This document shows, piece after piece, positions 1-6,091 of a DNA stretch of 7,918 nucleotides; the stretch's first letter is position 1; each line of letters opens with the position of its first letter. The DNA lies in assembly GCA_030614505.1 (NCBI GenBank), contig JAUWTX010000078.1, forward strand, positions 1 to 7,918, in the 5' to 3' direction. The position numbers and the translations under genes were made by a program. The notes beneath the pieces are model-generated. The model saw nothing but the letters and a program-made list of their open reading frames with translations. It ran no database searches and was not told the DNA's origin. Source of the DNA: Desulfuromonadales bacterium. Lineage in GTDB: Bacteria > Desulfobacterota > Desulfuromonadia > Desulfuromonadales > BM103.

Positions 1-120
1 CTTTTAACAGGGGATTGTTTCATCAAATCACATTAAAAATCAAGGTTTTTCACATAAATGCTTAGAGATACGTTGAACATCACATGCAAAAAAGGAGGTG
101 GAACAACTGGTAAAATAATA
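1..120. other. AT-rich flank without a supported gene
   Basis: This stretch lies past the terminator that closes the ComEA-like gene. In plus frame 1 the first 36 bases read LLTGDCFIKSH followed by TAA, which could be the last codons of a plus-strand gene entering from outside the window, but eleven codons cannot establish that. At 91-100 the plus strand carries a sequence matching a near-perfect Shine-Dalgarno (AAAGGAGGTG), yet every start near it closes within about ten codons. I see no convincing promoter on either strand. Confidence 0.3.
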
Positions 121-146
121 AAAGGCCTGCCGGATGGCAGGCCTTT
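121..146 (-). terminator. Rho-independent terminator of the ComEA-like gene
   Basis: This is a perfect inverted repeat with 11-bp arms (AAAGGCCTGCC and GGCAGGCCTTT) around a 4-base loop, lying 8 bp beyond the stop codon of the ComEA-like gene. On the minus strand the stem is followed by a T-rich tract (TTTTATTATTTT counting the last stem bases), the classic form of an intrinsic terminator. On the plus strand only three T follow the stem, so it should work mainly in the minus direction. Confidence 0.9.
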
Positions 147-154
147 GTGACCAA

Positions 155-457
155 TCAATCAACAGTCAGTTGCTTTTTGAACTTCGCTAGTTTGGCCTGA
201 CCAATCCCTTTAACATCAGTCAATTGATCTACACTGCTGAAGGGGCCATGCTCAGTTCGATAAATGACAATTCTTTCTGACAGAGCGGGCCCAACACCAG
301 GCAAAGTCTGCAACTGCTCGGCCGTTGCCTGATTGAGATGAATCGTTTCAATGAGTGTGTTTGCAGCAGGATTTTCAGCTGCGACAACAGTAACCGGTGA
401 CAAGGCAGCCACACCAACAGCTACCATCAGAACCATCATTAACAGATAATGTTTCAT
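155..457 (-). CDS. ComEA-like exported helix-hairpin-helix protein
   Basis: This is a small predicted periplasmic DNA-binding protein of 100 aa. Residues 1-27 form a signal peptide: MKHY, a hydrophobic stretch, then a small-residue cleavage region near VVAA-EN. The rest is a tandem helix-hairpin-helix domain with hairpins LPGVGPALSERI (52-63) and VKGIGQAKLAKF (82-93), preceded by the LNQATAEQLQ helix typical of the ComEA C-terminal domain. Such domains bind double-stranded DNA without sequence preference; in naturally competent Gram-negatives ComEA pulls incoming DNA into the periplasm. The frame is open upstream to a GTG at 532, but the ATG at 457 is chosen because GGAGG sits 8 nt ahead of it and the signal peptide begins there. 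It has its own promoter and a terminator. No other competence gene is visible, so a role in DNA uptake is inference. Family membership is fairly sure. Confidence 0.88.
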   Translation of the reverse strand: MKHYLLMMVLMVAVGVAALSPVTVVAAENPAANTLIETIHLNQATAEQLQTLPGVGPALSERIVIYRTEHGPFSSVDQLTDVKGIGQAKLAKFKKQLTVD

Positions 458-464
458 TACATTT

Positions 465-470
465 CCCTCC
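465..470 (-). promoter_or_regulatory. Ribosome binding site deciding the ComEA-like start
   Basis: The minus strand reads GGAGGG, then AAATGTA, then ATG at 457. This is a strong Shine-Dalgarno at good spacing and selects this ATG over the upstream in-frame GTG at 532, whose only purine run (GGGAGGGAG) abuts the start codon. Confidence 0.85.
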
Positions 471-557
471 AAAATTAGAATAAAAAGAACCCGATGTGGG
501 CATAAAATCCTGCAATCCCTCCTGAACAGCACCTCCCTCCCGGATCAATATAGCCGC

Positions 558-594
558 CCAACCCAGCTCACAGTGAGCCCCATCAGATGGTTGG
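558..594 (-). promoter_or_regulatory. Structured RNA element in the leader of the ComEA-like gene
   Basis: In the untranslated leader, CCAACC and GGTTGG (558-563 and 589-594) are complementary and enclose a second hairpin with arms GCTCAC and GTGAGC around one central base (566-578). A competing hairpin CCATC/GATGG lies at 580-590, so the outer pairing and this one are mutually exclusive because they share bases. This could fold as RNA, or the 13-bp near-palindrome at 566-578 could be a protein operator downstream of the promoter. It matches no riboswitch class I recognise. There is no T-run after it, so it is not an intrinsic terminator for lptD. Confidence 0.4.
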
Positions 595-606
595 CAAAGT
601 CATGTG

Positions 607-634
607 AAGATAACAAACTTTCCGCTTTTGTCAA
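607..634 (-). promoter_or_regulatory. Sigma70-type promoter for the ComEA-like gene
   Basis: On the minus strand a perfect -35 TTGACA (634-629) is followed after 16 nt by TATCTT (612-607), which matches four of six -10 positions. It starts just 13 bp after the lptD stop codon and would begin transcription near position 600, giving a 5' leader of about 140 nt. The ComEA-like gene is therefore probably expressed independently of lptD, although no terminator separates the two. Confidence 0.6.
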
Positions 635-646
635 ATTATCCAAGGA

Positions 647-2818
647 TTATTGATGCACCGTTCCAAAACCGCTGCCGAAACCCTGGTTCATCCCAAGGCC
701 AGCCAAAACGAAAGTCATCATAAACTCATTATCATTGGCACCGTCCTCCCGGTATCGATTGCGGTACGTCATCAAAATACTCCAACATTTTGAGCGGTAT
801 TCCAGACCAACAACCTTCTCAAGCTCACGGCTCTCACGGAAATCATAACGCTCTTCAAACCTGATATAAATCGGTTTCAAAACCGGGGTGTCCAGCTGTA
901 ACTTAATGAAATCTGTGGCAACGCTTTCAAAACCAACGTCCTTGTAGGAGTAATCAATTTTAATGGCATTGCCCGTATTATCCCTGGCGGAGGCACCGAT
1001 CCTGAGAGTGCTGAAGCCATCACCACCGTAAACAGAAAAGCGGCTATCCACATCCAGCGAGAGGTTCCGGGTCGGTTGAAAATCCAATTCGACACGCACA
1101 TCAGAGAAAGGCTGATTCTCTCCCGAGCGGTTATTTCTGGCTTCATCAATATCGTAGCCTTGAGATATCCTCAAGTTGAGAAGCTCACGGTAAGATCTTG
1201 AACCATCTGCCGCCGTGCTGCCGGCAACCAAGCGATTGACCAGCGCGTAGGTAACATCATTCTGCCGTTCAATTCGGTCAAAGAGATCAAATAATGGCAG
1301 GTTATCCTGGTTTTCATCCGGCACATAGGTGTAAATCACCTTCGGTTCTATACTGTGCTGGAGACGTTCAATACCCCATCGGTTAAGATCAAAACTCTTC
1401 ACCAGTCTCGTTGCAAGGGACAGAGAGAATTCGGGAACAAATTCCTCATCATCTCCAGAATCAGTACTGTAGAGCCGCTCGTAAAGAGCCACTTCCGGAA
1501 CAATTTCAAGCCATGAACCGGGCTTAAACACCGCCGACAGAGAAGGCTTTAAGTAAAGCCGCTCGCCATCCACACCTTCATCGCGCTGAAAACGGGTCGC
1601 ATAACTTTCAAGGTCAGCATAAAAAGGTGTGTCACCGAGACGATAGCGGGCCAGACCAAGGCCTACTTCGGGAAGACGCTGTAAAGTCTGATCGTTATTA
1701 GTTTCCAAATCCTTGATATAGCGTGCATAACCAACCAGATTTAGTTTTTGCCAATTGCGCTGGAGTATCAGCGTCGAGACCGTCTTGTCGCGATTATAAT
1801 CCTCGGCAACCTCACCAAACTCTTCAAAGAAGAGCCTCTTGTTGGTGTATTCCATATCGGCGGTAAGACTCCAGTCACCGGGCAACTCTCCACGGTGATC
1901 CCACTTCAGGTAGTAGAGATCGGGAGTCTCTTTCAGCCCCGTAACGTGATAATAAAGGGCCTTGCCGTTATTCTGATTTGCCAGTGCATATCGGTACTCA
2001 AGACCCTTACCAAGACCGATTTCAGAGAGGTAATCAAGATAGATCGTTGCATCCAGGTGGCGATCAATAACCTGATACCAGGCCAGAGAGGCCCGAGTCC
2101 CCTTGTTGTTCGAATAGCCGAACCAGGGCATCAGGAACCCTGACTCCCGCTCCGTCTGCACAGGGAATTCCAGGTAGGGCGTATAGAGAACCGGGACATC
2201 CCGGATGTGGAACCAGACATGCTTGGCCCGAGCATAGCCCCCGAGGGTTACATCGACTTCACTGGCAGAGAATTTCCAGTCAGGAATTTCACCATCACAA
2301 GTCGTAAAGCTGCCATTTTTGACAAAATAATCTATCTGCCCACGTTTTTCCATTTGCTCACCGGCCAGATGAAAGTTGTCTTCATGAACAAAGACCTGAC
2401 CGTCACGGATCTGCCCCTGTCCAGTGGCCATATTGTACTGCAGACGTTCGCCGGAAACCTCAGAACCAGCTTCAGTGAGCTTGACTGACCCTTGCGCTGC
2501 AGCATCCTGAGTCGCAGCTTGCCAGAGAATTTCCTCTGCTTTTAACTCGACTCCAGCTTGACGAAGGATGACATCACCCTTTGCCTCGTAGACATCTTCT
2601 TCAGCATTGTAGGTCAGGGAATCGGCAACCAGGGTGATAGGTACTTCCTGATCAGCTTTTGCTGAAGGGGATGTACTCATAACACTCCTGCTTTCCTCCA
2701 GAGCAGCAGGCTGGGCAACGGCGGGCTTACTCAAGGGTCCCCAAAAGAGCACACCAATAATAAGCAACACATAGAGCGTTGCCCCCACAGAGAATCTTCG
2801 CATTGCTTTATCCGTCAT
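647..2818 (-). CDS. lptD: LPS-assembly outer-membrane protein LptD
   Basis: This is the outer-membrane translocon that, with lipoprotein LptE, inserts lipopolysaccharide into the outer leaflet. The product is 723 aa, within the family's usual range. It has a signal peptide (1-35, ending AVA-Q) and an N-terminal OstA/LptA-type jellyroll segment (about 60-165, including LVADSLTYNAEEDVYEAKGDV-type repeats). The large barrel domain follows, with the conserved stretches VWFHIRDVPVLYTPYLEFPV (around 200), HSIEPKVIYTYVP and LPLFDLFDR. Only two cysteines are present, C174 (TTCDGE) and C678 (YRSKCWS), so one inter-domain disulfide is possible rather than the two of E. coli. A 15-20 residue Gly-rich tail follows the apparent last strand. 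The start lies 6 bp after the folC stop, with no clear Shine-Dalgarno, suggesting coupled translation; Met6 is an alternative start. LptE is not in the window. Confidence 0.95.
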   Translation of the reverse strand: MTDKAMRRFSVGATLYVLLIIGVLFWGPLSKPAVAQPAALEESRSVMSTSPSAKADQEVPITLVADSLTYNAEEDVYEAKGDVILRQAGVELKAEEILWQAATQDAAAQGSVKLTEAGSEVSGERLQYNMATGQGQIRDGQVFVHEDNFHLAGEQMEKRGQIDYFVKNGSFTTCDGEIPDWKFSASEVDVTLGGYARAKHVWFHIRDVPVLYTPYLEFPVQTERESGFLMPWFGYSNNKGTRASLAWYQVIDRHLDATIYLDYLSEIGLGKGLEYRYALANQNNGKALYYHVTGLKETPDLYYLKWDHRGELPGDWSLTADMEYTNKRLFFEEFGEVAEDYNRDKTVSTLILQRNWQKLNLVGYARYIKDLETNNDQTLQRLPEVGLGLARYRLGDTPFYADLESYATRFQRDEGVDGERLYLKPSLSAVFKPGSWLEIVPEVALYERLYSTDSGDDEEFVPEFSLSLATRLVKSFDLNRWGIERLQHSIEPKVIYTYVPDENQDNLPLFDLFDRIERQNDVTYALVNRLVAGSTAADGSRSYRELLNLRISQGYDIDEARNNRSGENQPFSDVRVELDFQPTRNLSLDVDSRFSVYGGDGFSTLRIGASARDNTGNAIKIDYSYKDVGFESVATDFIKLQLDTPVLKPIYIRFEERYDFRESRELEKVVGLEYRSKCWSILMTYRNRYREDGANDNEFMMTFVLAGLGMNQGFGSGFGTVHQ

Positions 2819-2824
2819 AAAAAA

Positions 2825-4117
2825 TTAAGGGAAGTCCGCCGTTTCAAGATCTACGGATAATTCCCCCTCCTCTAATTTCTGCCGTAGCTCCGCAACCAGG
2901 TAGAGAGAACCACACACCACAACCAGATCTTTGTGCCGGGCACCTTTGAGTGCGGCAGCGAAACCCTCACCTGCTGTGACATGTCCAGAAACCGGCAGCC
3001 TTTGCTGCTCTGCCCATTCTACTATCCGAGTTGTCGGTACAGACAGCCCACAAGAAACCGGTACAGCATATATTGCAGCGGCAAATTTTACCAGTGGCAT
3101 CAGAGTTTCAAGCGGATCGCGCTCACCACTCAGCCCAACCACCAGATGAACCCGTGAAATCTTCTGCTCTTCAAGATAATTGGCCAGGCAGGTTATCCCT
3201 GCCTGATTATGCGACACATCCAACAGAACCTGGCGAGCCCCCCGCCACCACTCCAGGCGTCCCGGCCAAGTAACTGTCCTGCCTGCCTTACGTATGGCAG
3301 CATCTGTTATCGCAACACCCTGCTCTCGCAATTGCGTGGCTGCGGCAACAGCCTGCGCAAAGTTATCAAGTTGATGTGCCCCGGCCAGAGTACATGTCAA
3401 TCCGTCAAAATGACTATCACCGACAGTTACTGAGAGGGCACCATGATCGCCCTGCCAATTATAATCACGAGCGGCGAGACAAACGGCAGCACCCTGATTA
3501 TCAGCCGCAGCCAAAATCACCTCAGCGACTTCGGGCTCCTGTTTACCAACGACAATTGGCACACCGGACTTTATGATGCCGGCCTTCTCACCACCAATCT
3601 CCGCCAGAGTGCCACCTAAATGCTCACTGTGATCCAGGCTGATCGGGGTAATCAAGCAAAGTTGCGGCTCGATAATATTGGTAGCATCAAGTCGCCCACC
3701 GAGACCGGTTTCAATCACAGCAATATCAACTTGGTGCTTCTTGAAAGCCAGCAGGGCTATCGCCGTCGTCGCTTCAAAAAAGGTCACCGGGATTTTCACG
3801 GCAACCTGACGTATGGTTTCTGCGATTGATGCTAGTTCATTATGATCAATTGGTTCGCCATCAATTCGTATACGCTCTGTAAAACAGTGCAGGTGGGGAG
3901 AGGTGTAAAGGCCTACCCGTAACCCGGAATGTTTGAGCATCTCAGCCAGCAAGACACTGACCGACCCTTTGCCATTGGTTCCGGCGACATGAACACAGGG
4001 GAAGGGTTCCTGTAACAACGGCAAACGAGATTTCAGGGCCTGCATATTCTCCAGGCCAAGCTTGACACCGAAGCGCTGCAACCCGTAGAGGTAGTCTAGA
4101 CTTGCCTGGAAATCCAC
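2825..4117 (-). CDS. folC: Bifunctional folylpolyglutamate / dihydrofolate synthase
   Basis: This cytoplasmic Mur-ligase-family enzyme uses ATP to add glutamate to dihydropteroate (making dihydrofolate) and to extend the polyglutamate tail of folates. The product is 430 aa, full length for the family. It shows the P-loop GTNGKGS (46-52), the YTSPHL folate-loop motif (71-76), ETGLGGRLDATN (136-147), and the metal/ATP region ISLDHSEHLGGTLAEIGGEKAGI (159-181). The C-terminal domain carries DVSHNQAG, where many homologues have D-G-A-H-N-P. The start is a GTG that shares its first base with the accD TAG stop, giving a TAGTG junction; no strong Shine-Dalgarno is visible, so translation is probably coupled to accD. 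The accD-folC pairing is widespread in Proteobacteria. Whether the enzyme has both activities or only one cannot be told from sequence alone. Confidence 0.95.
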   Translation of the reverse strand: MDFQASLDYLYGLQRFGVKLGLENMQALKSRLPLLQEPFPCVHVAGTNGKGSVSVLLAEMLKHSGLRVGLYTSPHLHCFTERIRIDGEPIDHNELASIAETIRQVAVKIPVTFFEATTAIALLAFKKHQVDIAVIETGLGGRLDATNIIEPQLCLITPISLDHSEHLGGTLAEIGGEKAGIIKSGVPIVVGKQEPEVAEVILAAADNQGAAVCLAARDYNWQGDHGALSVTVGDSHFDGLTCTLAGAHQLDNFAQAVAAATQLREQGVAITDAAIRKAGRTVTWPGRLEWWRGARQVLLDVSHNQAGITCLANYLEEQKISRVHLVVGLSGERDPLETLMPLVKFAAAIYAVPVSCGLSVPTTRIVEWAEQQRLPVSGHVTAGEGFAAALKGARHKDLVVVCGSLYLVAELRQKLEEGELSVDLETADFP

Positions 4118-4977
4118 TAAACAGCTGCAGCCTGCTTGGTAAATATGCGCAAGACCTGTGACAACTTCTCCTTCATCTCCTGACGGGAGACAATCATATC
4201 GACCATGCCGTGCTCAAGGAGAAATTCAGAACGTTGAAAACCATCCGGGAGTTTCTGGCGAATTGTCTGCTCAATAACACGAGGACCAGCAAAGCCGATC
4301 AGAGCCTTAGGTTCAGCAATATTTAAATCCCCAAGCATGGCAAAGCTGGCTGTTACACCACCAGTGGTCGGATCGGTGAGTACAGAAATAAACGGTATCC
4401 CCTCTTTTTTCAGCTTGGCGAGTGCCGCACTGCTTTTGGCCATCTGCATCAGAGAGAGGATACTCTCCTGCATACGTGCCCCTCCCGAAGAAGAGAAAAT
4501 CAGAACCGGCGCCTTTTTCTCAAGGCCCAATTCGATCGCTCGCGTTATCTTTTCACCGACAACCGAGCCCATACTGCCACCCATATAACCAAAGTCAAAG
4601 ACAGCAACGACAACTTCCTGGCCATTCATCATACCGGAACCGGTAATAACGGCGTCTCCGTCACCATTCTTTTTGAAGGCCGCTTTGAGCCTGTCGCTGT
4701 ATTTTTTGGAGTCCTTGAACTTCAGAAAGTCCACCGAGCTCATCTTGGCATCAATATCGGAAAATGTTACCTCGTCAATAACGAGAGCGATCCTTTCTCG
4801 CGCACTGATGCGGAAATGATAGTCACATTTTGGGCAAACATTAAGATTGCGTTCGATCTCTTTGGAATAGATGATCTCCTCGCAATTTTTACACTTTGTC
4901 CAGAGCCCCTCGGGCATCTGCACTTTCTTGTTTGCCACCGGCGCAATCGGCGCCTTGGATTTTTTGAACCAGGCCAT
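4117..4977 (-). CDS. accD: Acetyl-CoA carboxylase carboxyltransferase subunit beta
   Basis: This subunit joins AccA to form the carboxyltransferase that moves the carboxyl group from biotin on AccB to acetyl-CoA, making malonyl-CoA for fatty-acid synthesis in the cytoplasm. The product is 286 aa, normal length. An N-terminal zinc ribbon has four cysteines (C29, C32, C48, C51; WTKCKNCEE and NVCPKCDYHF). The crotonase-fold carboxyltransferase domain follows, with SSSGGARMQE, DPTTGGVTASFAMLGD and IGFAGPRVIEQTIR, the last forming the acetyl-CoA/oxyanion region. The ATG at 4977 has a GAGGT Shine-Dalgarno 5 nt upstream. The E. coli carboxyltransferase binds its own mRNA; a hairpin just ahead of this ribosome binding site may be relevant, but that is inference. 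accA, accB and accC are not in the window. Confidence 0.97.
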   Translation of the reverse strand: MAWFKKSKAPIAPVANKKVQMPEGLWTKCKNCEEIIYSKEIERNLNVCPKCDYHFRISARERIALVIDEVTFSDIDAKMSSVDFLKFKDSKKYSDRLKAAFKKNGDGDAVITGSGMMNGQEVVVAVFDFGYMGGSMGSVVGEKITRAIELGLEKKAPVLIFSSSGGARMQESILSLMQMAKSSAALAKLKKEGIPFISVLTDPTTGGVTASFAMLGDLNIAEPKALIGFAGPRVIEQTIRQKLPDGFQRSEFLLEHGMVDMIVSRQEMKEKLSQVLRIFTKQAAAV

Positions 4978-4996
4978 GATTTACCTCGCGATTCAG

Positions 4997-5024
4997 ACGG
5001 TTCCAGCTTTAGGAAACGAACCGT
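4997..5024 (-). promoter_or_regulatory. Hairpin upstream of the accD ribosome binding site
   Basis: The arms ACGGTTC and GAACCGT (4997-5003 and 5018-5024) are perfectly complementary around a 14-base loop. The loop contains a further TTCC/GGAA pairing. The element ends about 8 bases before the GAGGT Shine-Dalgarno of accD. It has no T-run, so it is not a terminator. A role in accD translation is possible, but chance is not excluded. Confidence 0.4.
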
Positions 5025-5191
5025 TAATTGCCATTCAATATCCGACAGCGCTTCTGACAGGATGCCAACTTCACACTGAGAGCTTCAAGACATTGAGGCT
5101 TCGTATAAAACATTTTGACCGCTACTTCCGGTGTGTCCAGTTTTGCAATTTTTCCATGAGGTTGTCAGTTTTTTCGAATCAGAAGCCTCAT
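5024..5191 (-). pseudogene. Possible small interrupted frame between trpA and accD
   Basis: On the minus strand an ATG at 5191 opens MRLLIRKN, then a TGA at 5167-5165. The same frame then stays open for 46 codons to a TAA at 5026-5024, ending with MFYTKPQCLEALSVKLASC and a short Cys/Arg-rich tail. A second ATG at 5113 could start a 29-aa version. No good Shine-Dalgarno precedes either ATG, and I recognise no family. The frame could be a decayed small gene, a real short peptide, or simply chance in an untranslated spacer. Nothing after the TGA looks like a selenocysteine insertion hairpin. Confidence 0.15.
5094..5190. repeat. 9-bp inverted repeat in the trpA-accD spacer
   Basis: TGAGGCTTC (5094-5102) and GAAGCCTCA (5182-5190) are exact reverse complements about 80 bp apart. 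The left edge of the 5182-5190 arm also overlaps a nested CATGAGG/CCTCATG pairing at 5155-5191. The arms could close a long-range stem in the trpA-accD transcript. No function is assigned. Confidence 0.45.
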
Positions 5192-5217
5192 GAACAACAA
5201 CACCGACGTCAGACGGC

Positions 5218-6009
5218 TCAGATTGCGGCTTTAAGTTGCCGGACAAAACTTCTGACTTCGTCCAGCAGACTCAATGAGCCACTGAACTCGGCAATCAGTT
5301 TGACCAGGGCGCTGCCGACAACAACCGCATCGGCAATCTCGGCAACTTCTCCGGCAGCCTCCGGGGTGGAAATACCAAACCCGACAGCCACAGGAATCGG
5401 GCTCTGTTTTTTGAGGTCATTAACCGCATCAGCGATTGCCCCGGCATCCACCTGTTTGCTCCCGGTCACACCGGTCATGGACACATAGTAGAGAAACCCT
5501 TCGCTGTCAGCGGCCAGACGGGCGCTGCGTTTCTCACCTGTAGTCGGCGCCAGTAACGTAATCAGATCAATCCCGACATCCTTGAGAAAAGGATGTAATT
5601 CCTCAGCTTCTTCGGGAGGCAGGTCAACCAGCAACAGACCATCAATACCAGCAGCAGCCGCATCACGAGCAAACTGTTCAGAACCGTAACAGAACACCGG
5701 ATTGTAATACCCCATCAATACAATCGGCACATTACTGTGTTGGCGAACTCTGGCAACCATATCGATGACACCACGTAATGTCGTCCCGGACGCCAGCGCT
5801 CTCTCCGAGGCAAGCTGAATCGTCGGACCATCAGCCATTGGATCAGAGAAAGGAAAACCGAGTTCAATCAGGTCGACACCGGACTCAATAAGCGTGTGAA
5901 CGATCTGTTCACTGGTTGCCAGATCCGGATCTCCTGCAGTGATAAAGGTGACCAGGGCCTTTTCGCCGCGTTCTTTCAGTGTGTTCAATGTGGTGGTAAT
6001 ATTTGACAT
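5218..6009 (-). CDS. trpA: Tryptophan synthase alpha chain
   Basis: This cytoplasmic TIM-barrel enzyme cleaves indole-3-glycerol phosphate to indole and glyceraldehyde 3-phosphate and passes indole through a tunnel to the TrpB partner. The product is 263 aa, full length. The catalytic residues fall at the same numbers as in the E. coli enzyme: E49 (in DLIELGFPFSDP) and D60 (MADGPTIQ). The loop-6 region YVSMTGVTG (175-183) and phosphate-binding VGFGIS (209-214) and VVGSALV (230-236) are intact. The ATG at 6009 has only a weak AGGG about 14 nt upstream. TrpB is not adjacent: a DNA glycosylase gene lies upstream, and accD follows after 240 bp. A promoter at 6036-6065 probably drives trpA and perhaps accD-folC-lptD as well, since I see no terminator between them. 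Confidence 0.97.
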   Translation of the reverse strand: MSNITTTLNTLKERGEKALVTFITAGDPDLATSEQIVHTLIESGVDLIELGFPFSDPMADGPTIQLASERALASGTTLRGVIDMVARVRQHSNVPIVLMGYYNPVFCYGSEQFARDAAAAGIDGLLLVDLPPEEAEELHPFLKDVGIDLITLLAPTTGEKRSARLAADSEGFLYYVSMTGVTGSKQVDAGAIADAVNDLKKQSPIPVAVGFGISTPEAAGEVAEIADAVVVGSALVKLIAEFSGSLSLLDEVRSFVRQLKAAI

Positions 6010-6035
6010 GAACTATATGTTTTCCCTAAAAGATG

Positions 6036-6065
6036 ATTTTATCGGAACAAACAGAACAATATCAA
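6036..6065 (-). promoter_or_regulatory. Sigma70-type promoter ahead of trpA
   Basis: On the minus strand TTGATA (6065-6060; five of six matches to TTGACA) is followed after 18 nt by TAAAAT (6041-6036; five of six matches to TATAAT). This lies in the 74-bp gap between the glycosylase stop and the trpA ATG and would start transcription about 20 nt before trpA, too short a leader for a leader peptide or trp attenuator. Confidence 0.6.
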
Positions 6066-6073
6066 CCATTTTC

Positions 6074-6091
6074 TCTCATGAGACTAGTCTC
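6074..6091. repeat. Overlapping palindromes at the glycosylase stop codon
   Basis: TCTCATGAGA (6074-6083) and GAGACTAGTCTC (6080-6091) are each perfect palindromes and share four bases, straddling the TAG stop of the glycosylase gene. The stems are too short and lack loops to act as an intrinsic terminator. They could be a protein-binding site just upstream of the trpA promoter, or chance. Confidence 0.3.

Noticed and set aside
84..118. Strong Shine-Dalgarno-like AAAGGAGGTG and very short plus-strand frames after it
   Set aside because: All frames close within about ten codons and run into the terminator stem; an in-frame TGA at 74-76 blocks a longer protein ending there.
458..532. GTG start at 532 for the ComEA-like gene
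   Set aside because: It would put 25 unlikely residues before a standard signal peptide, and the Shine-Dalgarno lies before the ATG at 457.
541..600. Known cyclic-di-GMP or other riboswitch in the ComEA-like leader
   Set aside because: The conserved core sequences of the classes I can recall are absent; only generic complementary arms are visible.
1748..2488. Plus-strand open frames inside lptD
   Set aside because: They are antisense to a full-length, well-conserved gene and show no domain, signal or ribosome binding site.
5150..5167. Selenocysteine codon at the in-frame TGA of the small spacer frame
   Set aside because: There is no hairpin of the bacterial SECIS type right after the TGA and no known selenoprotein similarity.
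4871..5488. Plus-strand open frame of 205 codons spanning the accD-trpA spacer
   Set aside because: Its ends lie antisense to accD and trpA, it has no Shine-Dalgarno or recognisable domain, and both overlapped genes are certain. The openness is a by-product of their codon use.
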